DNA of 64,000 nucleotides from an uncultured Flavobacteriaceae bacterium (GTDB taxonomy: Bacteria; Bacteroidota; Bacteroidia; Flavobacteriales; Flavobacteriaceae). Position numbers and translations under genes: made by a program. Each line of letters opens with the position of its first letter. Position 1 is the stretch's first letter. This document shows, piece by piece, positions 43,143 to 51,537 of this stretch. The DNA is taken from assembly GCA_905181625.1 (NCBI GenBank), contig CAJIYJ010000006.1:44291-108290 (forward strand), written 5' to 3'. The notes beneath the pieces are model-generated. The model had not been told where the DNA came from, ran no database searches, and worked only from the letters and a program-made list of their open reading frames with translations.

Positions 43143-43192
43143 AAATTTTGATTATCTAAAATATATACTCTACTTTTTTTGTAATTTACACA

Positions 43193-43657
43193 ATGATGAA
43201 AATAAGAAAATTTTTCCTTTTTATATTTTTAATCTTTGGATGTAATTATAATACTAAAAATATAGATATTACAATTCCATCTGTTAAGTGGTCAGAAACT
43301 GATGAGCCTCCATCAATAAAGTTATGTGACGAAATTAATGATGATGATAAAAGATTAAACTGTTTTAAAAATAAAATAACAACTCTTATTTCAAATAATT
43401 TAAACTTTAGTGAATATAGAGTTACGAATCAGCTTAATGACACATTATTGGTTTCAATTTTAATTGAAAAAAATGGTAAGATTTCATTATTAAACACGTC
43501 AGATAATTTTAATATTAAAACAGAAATCCCGTTAATTGACACAATTATAAGAGATGCTATTAGTAGATTACCTAATATATTGCCCGCTACTAAAACAAAT
43601 ATTGGCGTCCAGGTAAGTTCAAGATTTGAATTACCTTTAATTATAAAATCTGACTAA
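43193..43657 (+). CDS. Lipoprotein with TonB C-terminal-like domain
   Basis: A lipoprotein signal (KFFLFIFLIFGCNYN, Cys near residue 17) precedes about 135 residues. The second half (LNDTLLVSILIEKNGKISLLN and RLPNILPATKTNIGVQVSSRFELPLII) resembles the beta-alpha-beta fold of TonB C-terminal domains seen in many Bacteroidota lipoproteins. It lacks the proline-rich linker of real TonB, so it is not an energy transducer by itself. ruvC follows after 13 nt. Confidence 0.6.
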   Translation: MMKIRKFFLFIFLIFGCNYNTKNIDITIPSVKWSETDEPPSIKLCDEINDDDKRLNCFKNKITTLISNNLNFSEYRVTNQLNDTLLVSILIEKNGKISLLNTSDNFNIKTEIPLIDTIIRDAISRLPNILPATKTNIGVQVSSRFELPLIIKSD

Positions 43658-43670
43658 TCTATCTATCGAA

Positions 43671-44228
43671 TTGAATTCAAAAAAAGAAAGAATAATATTA
43701 GGAATTGATCCTGGAACCATAATTATGGGGTTTGGGCTCATTAAGATAGTTGATAATAAGATGAAATTTTTACAATTAAATGAATTGATACTTAAAAAAT
43801 ATGATGATCATTACTTAAGATTGAAACTTATATTTGAAAGGACCATTGAATTAATTGATCAATTTCATCCTGATGAAATTGCAATAGAGGCTCCTTTTTT
43901 TGGTAAAAACGTTCAATCTATGTTAAAATTAGGTAGGGCTCAAGGTGTCGCAATGGCAGCTGGTCTTTCTAGAGAAGTTTCTATCACAGAGTATTCGCCT
44001 AAAAAAATTAAAATGGCCATTACAGGGAATGGAAATTCTTCAAAAGAACAAGTAGCTAAGATGCTACAAAGCTTACTAGGGTTAAAAGAATTACCAAAAA
44101 ACTTAGATTCTACAGATGGTTTAGCTGCTGCTGTATGCCATTTTTATAATTCTAATAATAAATCTATAGAAAGTAAATATAGCGGTTGGGAATCTTTTGT
44201 TAAAAACAATCCTAAAAGATTAAAATAA
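43671..44228 (+). CDS. ruvC: Crossover junction endodeoxyribonuclease RuvC
   Basis: It resolves Holliday junctions with RuvAB. Catalytic acids are visible: Asp in ILGIDPGTIIMGFG near residue 12, Glu in IAIEAPFFGKNVQS near 71, and the C-terminal pair in LDSTDGLAAAVCHFY near 146. The start is TTG at 43671. Length 185 is normal. hemW follows after 9 nt. Confidence 0.95.
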   Translation: MNSKKERIILGIDPGTIIMGFGLIKIVDNKMKFLQLNELILKKYDDHYLRLKLIFERTIELIDQFHPDEIAIEAPFFGKNVQSMLKLGRAQGVAMAAGLSREVSITEYSPKKIKMAITGNGNSSKEQVAKMLQSLLGLKELPKNLDSTDGLAAAVCHFYNSNNKSIESKYSGWESFVKNNPKRLK

Positions 44229-44237
44229 CATATCACT

Positions 44238-45365
44238 TTGGCTGGAATATATATACATATACCGTACTGCAAACAAGCTTGTCATTATTGTAATTTTCAT
44301 TTTTCAACTTCTTTAAAAAACAAAAAAAGTGTTATTGAATCTATGTTAAAAGAAATACAAATTAAATCAATTGATTACAACGATATAATTGAAACTGTTT
44401 ATTTTGGAGGTGGAACGCCATCTTTTTTAGAGACTTTCGAAATAAACAAATTAATTGAATCGGTTTTTAAAAACTTTAAAACTTCACTAAACCCTGAAAT
44501 AACTTTAGAAGCTAATCCAGATGACTTAAACGAGTTGAAACTTAAAGAACTTTCTAATAGTTTAGTAAATAGGCTGAGTATAGGAATTCAATCTTTTATT
44601 GATAAAGACCTTAAGATGATGAATAGATCACATAGCTCTAAAGATTCTAAAAAGTGTATTGAAATTGCTGTAAAATATTTTAACAATATTTCTATTGATT
44701 TAATATATGGGATGCCTGATAGTGATTTGAAAAGTTGGAAATATAATTTAGATTTAGCAATAAACTGGGACCTTAACCATATCTCAACTTACGCTTTAAC
44801 AATTGAGCCAAATACTGCTTTAGATAAATTCGTTAAAAAGAATATAATTAAACCTCTTGACGAGGACTTGGTTTTTGAGCAATATAGGTTTATGTGCGAA
44901 AGAATGTCTAATAATCAATATGTTAATTATGAACTATCAAGTTTCGCTAAACAGGGTTACTTTTCGAAAAACAATACAGCTTATTGGTTGAGAAAAAAAT
45001 ATATTGGAATTGGACCATCTGCTCATAGCTTTAATGGTGTTTCTAGAAGTTGGAATGTTTCCAACAATAGTCTTTATATTAAGGCTATTGAAAGTGGCCA
45101 AATGTTTTTAGAAAAAGAAAATCTTTCTGAAATAGATCAGTACAATGAATATATTATGACTGGGTTAAGAACAATTTGGGGCGTTTCTGTACGTTACTTG
45201 GAAGAAAAATTTGGCAGTAATTACAGTAGACATTTTAAAAATAAATCTCAAAAATTTATAGAATCAAATCATTTAACATCAAGTCATGACGTAGTGAAAA
45301 CTACTATTAAAGGAAAATTTTTAGCTGATGGAATTGCTTCAGAATTGTTTTTGATTAACCTTTAG
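44238..45365 (+). CDS. hemW: Radical SAM haem chaperone HemW (HemN-like)
   Basis: It starts with TTG, giving MAGIYIHIPYCKQACHYCNFHF, the HemW opening with the 4Fe-4S motif CxxxCxxC at residues 10-17. FGGGTPSFLE near residue 56, RLSIGIQSF near 115 and IDLIYGMPDSD near 153 follow. The fourth Cys of true HemN (CxxxCxxCxC) is replaced by Phe, which separates the haem-binding HemW from coproporphyrinogen oxidase. The stop overlaps the M20 gene by 11 bp. Confidence 0.92.
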   Translation: MAGIYIHIPYCKQACHYCNFHFSTSLKNKKSVIESMLKEIQIKSIDYNDIIETVYFGGGTPSFLETFEINKLIESVFKNFKTSLNPEITLEANPDDLNELKLKELSNSLVNRLSIGIQSFIDKDLKMMNRSHSSKDSKKCIEIAVKYFNNISIDLIYGMPDSDLKSWKYNLDLAINWDLNHISTYALTIEPNTALDKFVKKNIIKPLDEDLVFEQYRFMCERMSNNQYVNYELSSFAKQGYFSKNNTAYWLRKKYIGIGPSAHSFNGVSRSWNVSNNSLYIKAIESGQMFLEKENLSEIDQYNEYIMTGLRTIWGVSVRYLEEKFGSNYSRHFKNKSQKFIESNHLTSSHDVVKTTIKGKFLADGIASELFLINL

Positions 45366-46746
45366 ATAGTTTAGTAAAATGATGATAAAAATTAGAAATA
45401 GTTTCAATACCTAATAAAAAATTAGAAACGCCATAGTGTTCATTTGGAGAGTGAATAGCATCACTATCTAGCCCAAAACCCATTAGGATAGTTTTGCTTT
45501 CTAATTCCTTCTCAAACAATGCTATAATAGGAATGCTTCCGCCATCTTTAGTAGGAATTGGTTTTAAGTTAAATACATCTTCATAAGCATTACTAGCAGC
45601 TTTATATCCAATTGTGTTTGTAGGAGCCACATAGGGTTGTCCTCCATGGTGCTCTATTACTTTAACACTAACAGTTTTTGGAGTAATATTTTTGATGTGC
45701 TTTGTGAAAAGTTCATTAATCTCTTTCCAGTTTTGTCCTGGAACTAATCTCATAGAAATTTTAGCACTTGCTTTACCTGGCAGAACTGTTTTCGCTCCAT
45801 CTTCGGTGTAGCCCCCCCAAATTCCGTTTATATCTAAAGCAGGTCTAACGGATTGTCTTTCAATTGTGGTGTACCCCAATTCACCATGTTCTAAATTAAG
45901 TCCGATGGAATCTTTAAATTCATCAATATTAAATGGAATAGAAGCCATTTCTTTTCTTTCTTCTTCACTAGGATCAGTTACGTTATCGTAAAAGCCAGGA
46001 ATTGTAATTTTATTATTTGAATCATGAAGCGAAGTGATCATTTCTGACAAAACATTAATTGGATTAGCCACTGTTCCTCCATAATGACCAGAATGCAAAT
46101 CTCTATTTGGGCCAGTTAACTCGATTTCCAAATATGAAATCCCTCTTAATCCAGTTGTAATTGATGGAATAGTTTTGCTGATCATTCCTGTATCGGAGAC
46201 TAAAATAATATCATTAGAAAGTTTTTCTTTATTATTTTTTACAAATATTTCAAGGTTGTCACTACCTACCTCTTCTTCACCCTCAATCATAAACTTAACA
46301 TTACATGGTAAATCACCCTCTTCCATCAAAACCTCAAGAGCTTTTAAATGCATAAACATCTGACCTTTGTCATCACAAGCTCCACGTGCAAAAATAGCTC
46401 CTTCAGGATGTATTTTAGTTTTTTTTATATAAGGTTGAAAAGGATCTTGATCCCAAAGATCTAAAGGATCAACCGGTTGAACATCATAATGACCATAGAC
46501 AAGGATAGTAGGAAGGTTTTTGTCTATGATTTTTTCACCATATACGATTGGGTGACCTTGAGTTTCGCATATTTCACAATTATCTAAACCTAACTTTAAA
46601 AGGTGTTTTTTAATTAAATCAGCAGTCAATCTTATATCTAGATCATGATCTGAGCTAGCACTTATAGATGGAATTCTTAATAACTCAAATAATTCGTTTA
46701 AAAAACGTTTTTTATTTTTTTCGATGTAAGTTTTGAAGTTTTTCAA
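45355..46746 (-). CDS. M20-family dipeptidase
   Basis: This zinc-dependent peptidase of 463 residues has LVYGHYDVQPVDPLDLW near residue 82 (first His/Asp ligands), GACDDKGQMFMH near 120, GEEEVGSDNLE near 155 (general-base Glu), and the dimerisation insert between about 205 and 360. GGSIPIIALFEK and DAIHSPNEHYG near the C-terminus complete the active site. The start is TTG at 46746, the first plausible codon. It lacks a signal peptide and is probably cytoplasmic. Confidence 0.93.
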   Translation of the reverse strand: MKNFKTYIEKNKKRFLNELFELLRIPSISASSDHDLDIRLTADLIKKHLLKLGLDNCEICETQGHPIVYGEKIIDKNLPTILVYGHYDVQPVDPLDLWDQDPFQPYIKKTKIHPEGAIFARGACDDKGQMFMHLKALEVLMEEGDLPCNVKFMIEGEEEVGSDNLEIFVKNNKEKLSNDIILVSDTGMISKTIPSITTGLRGISYLEIELTGPNRDLHSGHYGGTVANPINVLSEMITSLHDSNNKITIPGFYDNVTDPSEEERKEMASIPFNIDEFKDSIGLNLEHGELGYTTIERQSVRPALDINGIWGGYTEDGAKTVLPGKASAKISMRLVPGQNWKEINELFTKHIKNITPKTVSVKVIEHHGGQPYVAPTNTIGYKAASNAYEDVFNLKPIPTKDGGSIPIIALFEKELESKTILMGFGLDSDAIHSPNEHYGVSNFLLGIETISNFYHHFTKLSKG

Positions 46747-46827
46747 TTTTTTATATTTATGTAAATGTAATTAATTATGCTTTTTTAACATAGTAAATTC
46801 AATAGTGATATTTTACACAATCTTAAC

Positions 46828-46835
46828 TATATTTG
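46828..46835 (+). promoter_or_regulatory. -7 element (TATATTTG) for tRNA-Leu
   Basis: This is an exact TAnnTTTG match ending 10 nt before the first base of tRNA-Leu. A start site 5-7 nt downstream leaves only a few leader nucleotides to trim. Confidence 0.6.
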
Positions 46836-46845
46836 CTAGCCTTTT

Positions 46846-46927
46846 GCGGGTGTGGTGAAATTGGTAGACACGCTAGACTTAGGATCTAGTGCTTCGCGGC
46901 TTGGGGGTTCGAGTCCCTTCACCCGCA
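46846..46927 (+). tRNA. tRNA-Leu (TAG)
   Basis: The 82-nt class II tRNA has acceptor GCGGGTG pairing with CACCCGC. Its anticodon arm CTAGACTTAGGATCTAG has anticodon TAG, its long variable arm runs through TGCTTCGCGGCTT, and the T arm GGGGGTTCGAGTCCCTT includes wobble pairs. The discriminator is A and CCA is not encoded. It stands alone between the M20 and protease genes. Confidence 0.96.
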
Positions 46928-46932
46928 CAAAA

Positions 46933-46962
46933 AAACCTTTACAAATTTTGTAAGGGTTTTTT
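46933..46962 (+). terminator. Rho-independent terminator of tRNA-Leu
   Basis: An A-rich 5' arm AAACCTTTACAA pairs with TTGTAAGGGTTT across a short loop, followed by a T run. It begins within a few bases of the tRNA end. Confidence 0.8.
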
Positions 46963-47073
46963 ATTTTCAAATAAATCCAATTTTAATTTTTATAAGCTTT
47001 ACAATTATTAGTATATTAATTAATATTTAGCATGGTTTTTGAAATGTATATGTTAAGATTTTTATTTTAAATT

Positions 47074-49203
47074 ATGAAGAAAAAATTAATTGTAGTATTT
47101 ATTGGAGTATCATTATTCCTTATAAGCTGGAGTTTAAGCGATGTAAAATTTGATGATCCGAATAAAGATAAATTATTAATTGAAATTGTAAAATATGTTT
47201 TAGATAAGGGACACTATGAATCTAAGGATATTAATGATGAGTTTTCTGAAAAAATATTTTACACTTATTTAGATTTAATAGACTCACAAAAAAAATATTT
47301 TTTGAATTCAGATTTAAAAGAATTTAGAAAATATAAATTTCAATTAGATGACCAGTGGCTAAGCTATGATTTGTCTTTTTTTAATTTGACATATCAAAGG
47401 CTTTTACAAAGAATGAAGGAATCTGAAGCTTTTCTTCCTAGTATATTTGAAAGCCCATTTGATTTCGAATTAAATGAAGATATCAATATTGATTTTGAAA
47501 ACATGTCTTATTCAAAAAATAATAGAGAAAGAAAAGACAGATGGAGAAAGCAGCTTAAGTATACCGCTCTAGATCTATATGATATTAAAATCTTAGAACA
47601 GGAATTTTTACTTAAAAAGGATAATGACTTAGAATCTAAACCAAATTCAGAGCTTTTAAAAGAAGTTACTGTTTTAGTTAGAAATAACATTAATCAATCA
47701 TTTGATTCAATGAATGATCTCGAAAAAAAAGACTGGTTTTCAACTTATATAAATTCTTTTGTTTCTCAATTTGATCCCCATACATATTATTTTCAACCAG
47801 AAGCTAAGGATCGTTTTGATATGAACATTTCTGGAAAATTTGATGGAATTGGAGCTAGACTTTCTAAGAAAAATGGTGGAATAGAGATTGTAGACATTAT
47901 TTTGGGAGGGCCAGTTTGGAGAGATAAAAAAATTGAAATTGGTGATGAAATTATAAAAGTAGGTCAAGCTGATCAGCCACCTGTTGATGTCATAGGAATG
48001 AGATTAGAAGATGCTATCAAGTTAATTAAAGGTCCAAAGGGGACTGAAGTAAAATTAACTTTAAGAAAAAAAATAGACGGCCACATTAAAATTGTTTCTA
48101 TTATAAGGGATGAGGTTTTACTCGAAGAAACATATGCTAAATCTGCAATAATAAAAAAAGACAACAGGTCTTATGGACTAATTAGTTTACCAAAATTTTA
48201 TATCGATTTTGATAATTATAACGAAAAAAATTGTGCAACAGATGTTAAGAATGAAATTTTAAAACTTAAAAAAGAAGGAATAGAAGGTCTTGTATTAGAC
48301 TTAAGAAATAATGGAGGCGGTGCTTTACAAGCTGTAGTAGATATGACAGGCTTGTTTATTGAAAAAGGACCTATAGTTCAGGTTAAGTCAACAGGAAATA
48401 GAAAAAAAATCCTATCAGACAAAGACCCCTCAGTAGTTTGGAACGGACCATTAGTAGTGTTAGTAAATCAGATGTCTGCATCTGCATCCGAAATTTTAGC
48501 AGCAGCTCTTCAAGATTACGGCAGAGCTATAATTATTGGAACAACTCAGAGTTTTGGAAAGGGAACCGTACAAAATATAGTTGATTTAAATAGATTTTTA
48601 TCAAATAGTCAATTTGATCTTGGAGCATTAAAAATTACAACTGATAAATTTTATAGAATTAATGGAGGTTCTGTTCAAATTGAAGGAGTTAAAAGTGACA
48701 TTATAATTCCAAACAGCTATTCGTTTTTAGAAATTGGAGAAAGTGATGAAAAAAATCCACTCAGTTGGGATAAGATTGATCCAGCTCCTTATGATTTATG
48801 GGATGGTTATTTCAATTTTAATGATGTGGTTAGCAATAGTAAAGACAGGGTCAATGAAAATCCATTAGCTTCTTTAATTACCGAAAATGCTAAATGGATC
48901 TCTTCCAAACGAGATTTAAAATCTTTTTCATTAAACTATAATTCATTCAAAAACACACAAAATATTGATAAGAACTATGTCTCTAAGTTTGATAAAATAA
49001 AAGATTATAAAAATGATTTAATGTTTGAATTATTAGCTAGCGAAAAAGAATCTTTAGAAAGCTCAAATGAATTATTAGAAAGAAGAAAAAAATGGCACTC
49101 TAGCTTGAATTCAGATTTTCATTTAAATGAAAGCATAAATGTACTTTCAAGTTTGAAATCAAAAAATATTGAAGTAAAAAAAATACTTGCTAAAATTGAT
49201 TAA
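47074..49203 (+). CDS. prc: Tail-specific protease (S41, Prc/CtpA type)
   Basis: This periplasmic serine protease degrades or trims proteins from the C-terminus. One N-terminal hydrophobic segment (KLIVVFIGVSLFLISWSLS) is a signal or anchor. The long N-terminal Prc domain contains SQFDPHTYYFQPE near residue 228. A PDZ domain follows around 250-340, then the catalytic core with NQMSASASEILAAALQDYGR (Ser near 468) and QSFGKGTVQN (Lys near 495). The C-terminal DUF3340-type region completes 709 residues. Its stop overlaps the permease ATG by one base. Confidence 0.93.
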   Translation: MKKKLIVVFIGVSLFLISWSLSDVKFDDPNKDKLLIEIVKYVLDKGHYESKDINDEFSEKIFYTYLDLIDSQKKYFLNSDLKEFRKYKFQLDDQWLSYDLSFFNLTYQRLLQRMKESEAFLPSIFESPFDFELNEDINIDFENMSYSKNNRERKDRWRKQLKYTALDLYDIKILEQEFLLKKDNDLESKPNSELLKEVTVLVRNNINQSFDSMNDLEKKDWFSTYINSFVSQFDPHTYYFQPEAKDRFDMNISGKFDGIGARLSKKNGGIEIVDIILGGPVWRDKKIEIGDEIIKVGQADQPPVDVIGMRLEDAIKLIKGPKGTEVKLTLRKKIDGHIKIVSIIRDEVLLEETYAKSAIIKKDNRSYGLISLPKFYIDFDNYNEKNCATDVKNEILKLKKEGIEGLVLDLRNNGGGALQAVVDMTGLFIEKGPIVQVKSTGNRKKILSDKDPSVVWNGPLVVLVNQMSASASEILAAALQDYGRAIIIGTTQSFGKGTVQNIVDLNRFLSNSQFDLGALKITTDKFYRINGGSVQIEGVKSDIIIPNSYSFLEIGESDEKNPLSWDKIDPAPYDLWDGYFNFNDVVSNSKDRVNENPLASLITENAKWISSKRDLKSFSLNYNSFKNTQNIDKNYVSKFDKIKDYKNDLMFELLASEKESLESSNELLERRKKWHSSLNSDFHLNESINVLSSLKSKNIEVKKILAKID

Positions 49204-50282
49204 TGTTTACCAAAAAAGTTAGTTTTATCTACAATAATTTTGGCGTATTTCTCTCTTTTCTTTTCATATTCTTATGTTTTTTAATTTCAATATTTTCTTA
49301 TTTATTTATTCCTGATAGCTCTGAGTATTCAAATCAAATGCATTTAGGTATTCATTCTAAATCTCCAGGCTTTAAAGTGAATATAATCTCAGTTCCTGTT
49401 AAAAATGATCATAATCAGTCTTTGATAAATCTTTTCTTTTTTGGAGATAAATCTCCTGACCAAGAAATTTTAATAAATGAATATAGGTTAGTTGAGGATG
49501 GTATAGAATATGAAGAATTCGAGAAAATTTCTGAAAAAAAAATTATTCCTTATGATTTATTTCCCTCTGACTTGTCTGGTTATCAAATCGAAAATAAATT
49601 CATAAATGAAAGAAAATTTATTTTTGGAACTGACAGTTTTGGTAGAGATGTTTTTGGACGGGTTATGCTTGGGACTAGAGTTTCACTTTTTATAGGCTTT
49701 ATAGCAGTTTTGATATCATTACTAATAGGAGTTACCATCGGTTTAGTTAGTGGGTATTATGGAGGTTTTATCGATGATGTTTCTATGATGGTAATTAATA
49801 TGTTCTGGTCAATTCCTACATTACTTTTAGTTATAGCAATTTCACTGGCCTTAGGAAAAGGGTTTTGGCAAGTATACGTTGCCGTAGGTCTAACTATGTG
49901 GGTTGAAGTAGCTAGAGTTGTAAGAGGGCAGGTAATCTCTGAAAAAAATAAAGATTATATAACTGCCTCAAAAGTATTGGGTTTTTCAGATTTCAGAATT
50001 TTATTTAAACACATAATTCCTAATATTATTGGGCCAATTCTAATAATTTCATCGGCTAATTTTGCTTCAGCTATTTTAATTGAAAGCGGCTTGAGTTTTT
50101 TAGGTATTGGAACTCAACCTCCAATGCCAAGTTGGGGTTCAATGATAAAAGATAATTATCAATATATTATTTTAGGAAAAGCATATTTGGCTATTATTCC
50201 TGGAACAGCAATTATGTTACTAGTTACAAGTTTTATGTTTTTAGGAAATAATTTAGGTGATTTTTTTGTTAAAAATAAATAG
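49203..50282 (+). CDS. OppC/DppC-like ABC transporter permease (orphan)
   Basis: This inner-membrane permease of a peptide/nickel-type importer has 359 residues. The C-terminal two thirds carry five hydrophobic segments and the EAA-type loop ITASKVLGFSDFRILFKHIIPNIIGPIL near residue 257. FGTDSFGRDVFGRVMLGTRVS near residue 140 is the classic DppC entry. Between TM1 and that point lies an unusually long soluble stretch of about 100 residues. No binding protein, second permease or ATPase is adjacent, so partners must be elsewhere. It is coupled to the protease by a one-base overlap. Confidence 0.85.
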   Translation: MFTKKVSFIYNNFGVFLSFLFIFLCFLISIFSYLFIPDSSEYSNQMHLGIHSKSPGFKVNIISVPVKNDHNQSLINLFFFGDKSPDQEILINEYRLVEDGIEYEEFEKISEKKIIPYDLFPSDLSGYQIENKFINERKFIFGTDSFGRDVFGRVMLGTRVSLFIGFIAVLISLLIGVTIGLVSGYYGGFIDDVSMMVINMFWSIPTLLLVIAISLALGKGFWQVYVAVGLTMWVEVARVVRGQVISEKNKDYITASKVLGFSDFRILFKHIIPNIIGPILIISSANFASAILIESGLSFLGIGTQPPMPSWGSMIKDNYQYIILGKAYLAIIPGTAIMLLVTSFMFLGNNLGDFFVKNK

Positions 50283-50283
50283 T

Positions 50284-51537
50284 TTACCATTTACTTGATC
50301 TTTGAGAATCTAGTTTTATGTAGATAGAGAACAAAAGAACAAACCCAAGTAAACTAGAACCTCCGTAACTTAGAAAAGGCAATGGAATTCCAATAGTTGG
50401 CACCAATCCAAGAACCATTCCTACATTAATAAAAAAATGACTAAACAGTATAGTAACGGTAGAGTAGGCAAATATTTTGCTAAATAAATTTCTTTGTAGT
50501 TCTGCTCGTTTAGATATTCTAATCATTAAATATGAAAAGAGTAATATTACAATACTAGCTCCTAAAAACCCCCATTCTTCACCAACTGTTGAAAATATAT
50601 AATCGGTATGCTGCTCAGGAACAAAGCTTCCTTTAGTTTGAGAACCTTCCAAAAATCCTTCTCCAAAAAAACCTCCAGAAGCAAATGCTATTCTAGACTG
50701 ATTAGTATTATAACCAATGCCTCTATTGTCCTGCTTTATCCCCATTACTATATTGAATCTATCTCTATGGTGTTGTTCAAAAATATTATTAAAAATAAAG
50801 TCAACTGATAAGGTAAAAGCTGAAAAAACAAAACTATACATTATAATTTTTTTTATTGATTTTTTCTTTCTTTTCATGTAGGAGATTAATAAAAGAGATA
50901 GGGAAAAGATATATATAATTATTATTTGTTTATTAAAAAGAATCGTAAGAAAAAATAATCCAATTAATCCAATAAATAAATTCAGATATATTGAAGGAAG
51001 CCCAATTTTATAAAACACTAAAAAAAAACTTAAAAATATTAAAGTTGTCCCTGGATCAGGTTGCAATACAATTAGTATTATAGGTATTAAGATAATTAAA
51101 AAAGAATAGAATTGAGTTTTAAAAGTTTTAATACTAACGTTTAATTCACTCAAATATTTAGCTAATGCGAGAGCAGTTATAGGTTTTGCAAACTCGCTTG
51201 GTTGAATTCCAAATCCAAAAATTTGATACCAAGCAGTTGTTCCAGAAATACTTTTCCCAAATACAAAGAGTCCTATTAAGGATAGTATTGATAATACGTA
51301 AGCGATACTAGAAAATTTTTCAAAAATCTTAAAGGGTAGTGTTTGAACTAGAAAAAACAATAAAATAGATACAAAAACAAATAAGCATTGTTTGCCAAAG
51401 GGATATTTTAATGAAAAAATGTTATCAATTAAGTTAGTGTGGGTTGATGAGTATATATTAATTAAACCTATTAAAATTAACAAACTCAATATCATTACAC
51501 TTAACCAGTCTATTTTTTTAAAATTGATTTCACTCAT
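50284..51537 (-). CDS. rodA: Rod-shape SEDS glycosyltransferase RodA
   Basis: It polymerises peptidoglycan during cell elongation, paired with PBP2. The 417-residue multi-pass membrane protein has GISGTTAWYQIFGFGIQPSEFAKP-type sequence near residue 95, LQPDPGTTLIF near 158, EQHTDYIFSTVGEEWGFLGA near 308 and GIPLPFLSYGGSSLLGF near 380, all SEDS signatures. It is the last gene of the mreBCD-mrdA-rodA operon, overlapping mrdA by 8 bp. Confidence 0.95.
   Translation of the reverse strand: MSEINFKKIDWLSVMILSLLILIGLINIYSSTHTNLIDNIFSLKYPFGKQCLFVFVSILLFFLVQTLPFKIFEKFSSIAYVLSILSLIGLFVFGKSISGTTAWYQIFGFGIQPSEFAKPITALALAKYLSELNVSIKTFKTQFYSFLIILIPIILIVLQPDPGTTLIFLSFFLVFYKIGLPSIYLNLFIGLIGLFFLTILFNKQIIIIYIFSLSLLLISYMKRKKKSIKKIIMYSFVFSAFTLSVDFIFNNIFEQHHRDRFNIVMGIKQDNRGIGYNTNQSRIAFASGGFFGEGFLEGSQTKGSFVPEQHTDYIFSTVGEEWGFLGASIVILLFSYLMIRISKRAELQRNLFSKIFAYSTVTILFSHFFINVGMVLGLVPTIGIPLPFLSYGGSSLLGFVLLFSIYIKLDSQRSSKW

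Noticed and set aside
43170..43192. Promoter element before the TonB-like lipoprotein gene
   Set aside because: The TACTTTTTTTG stretch does not fit TAnnTTTG spacing.
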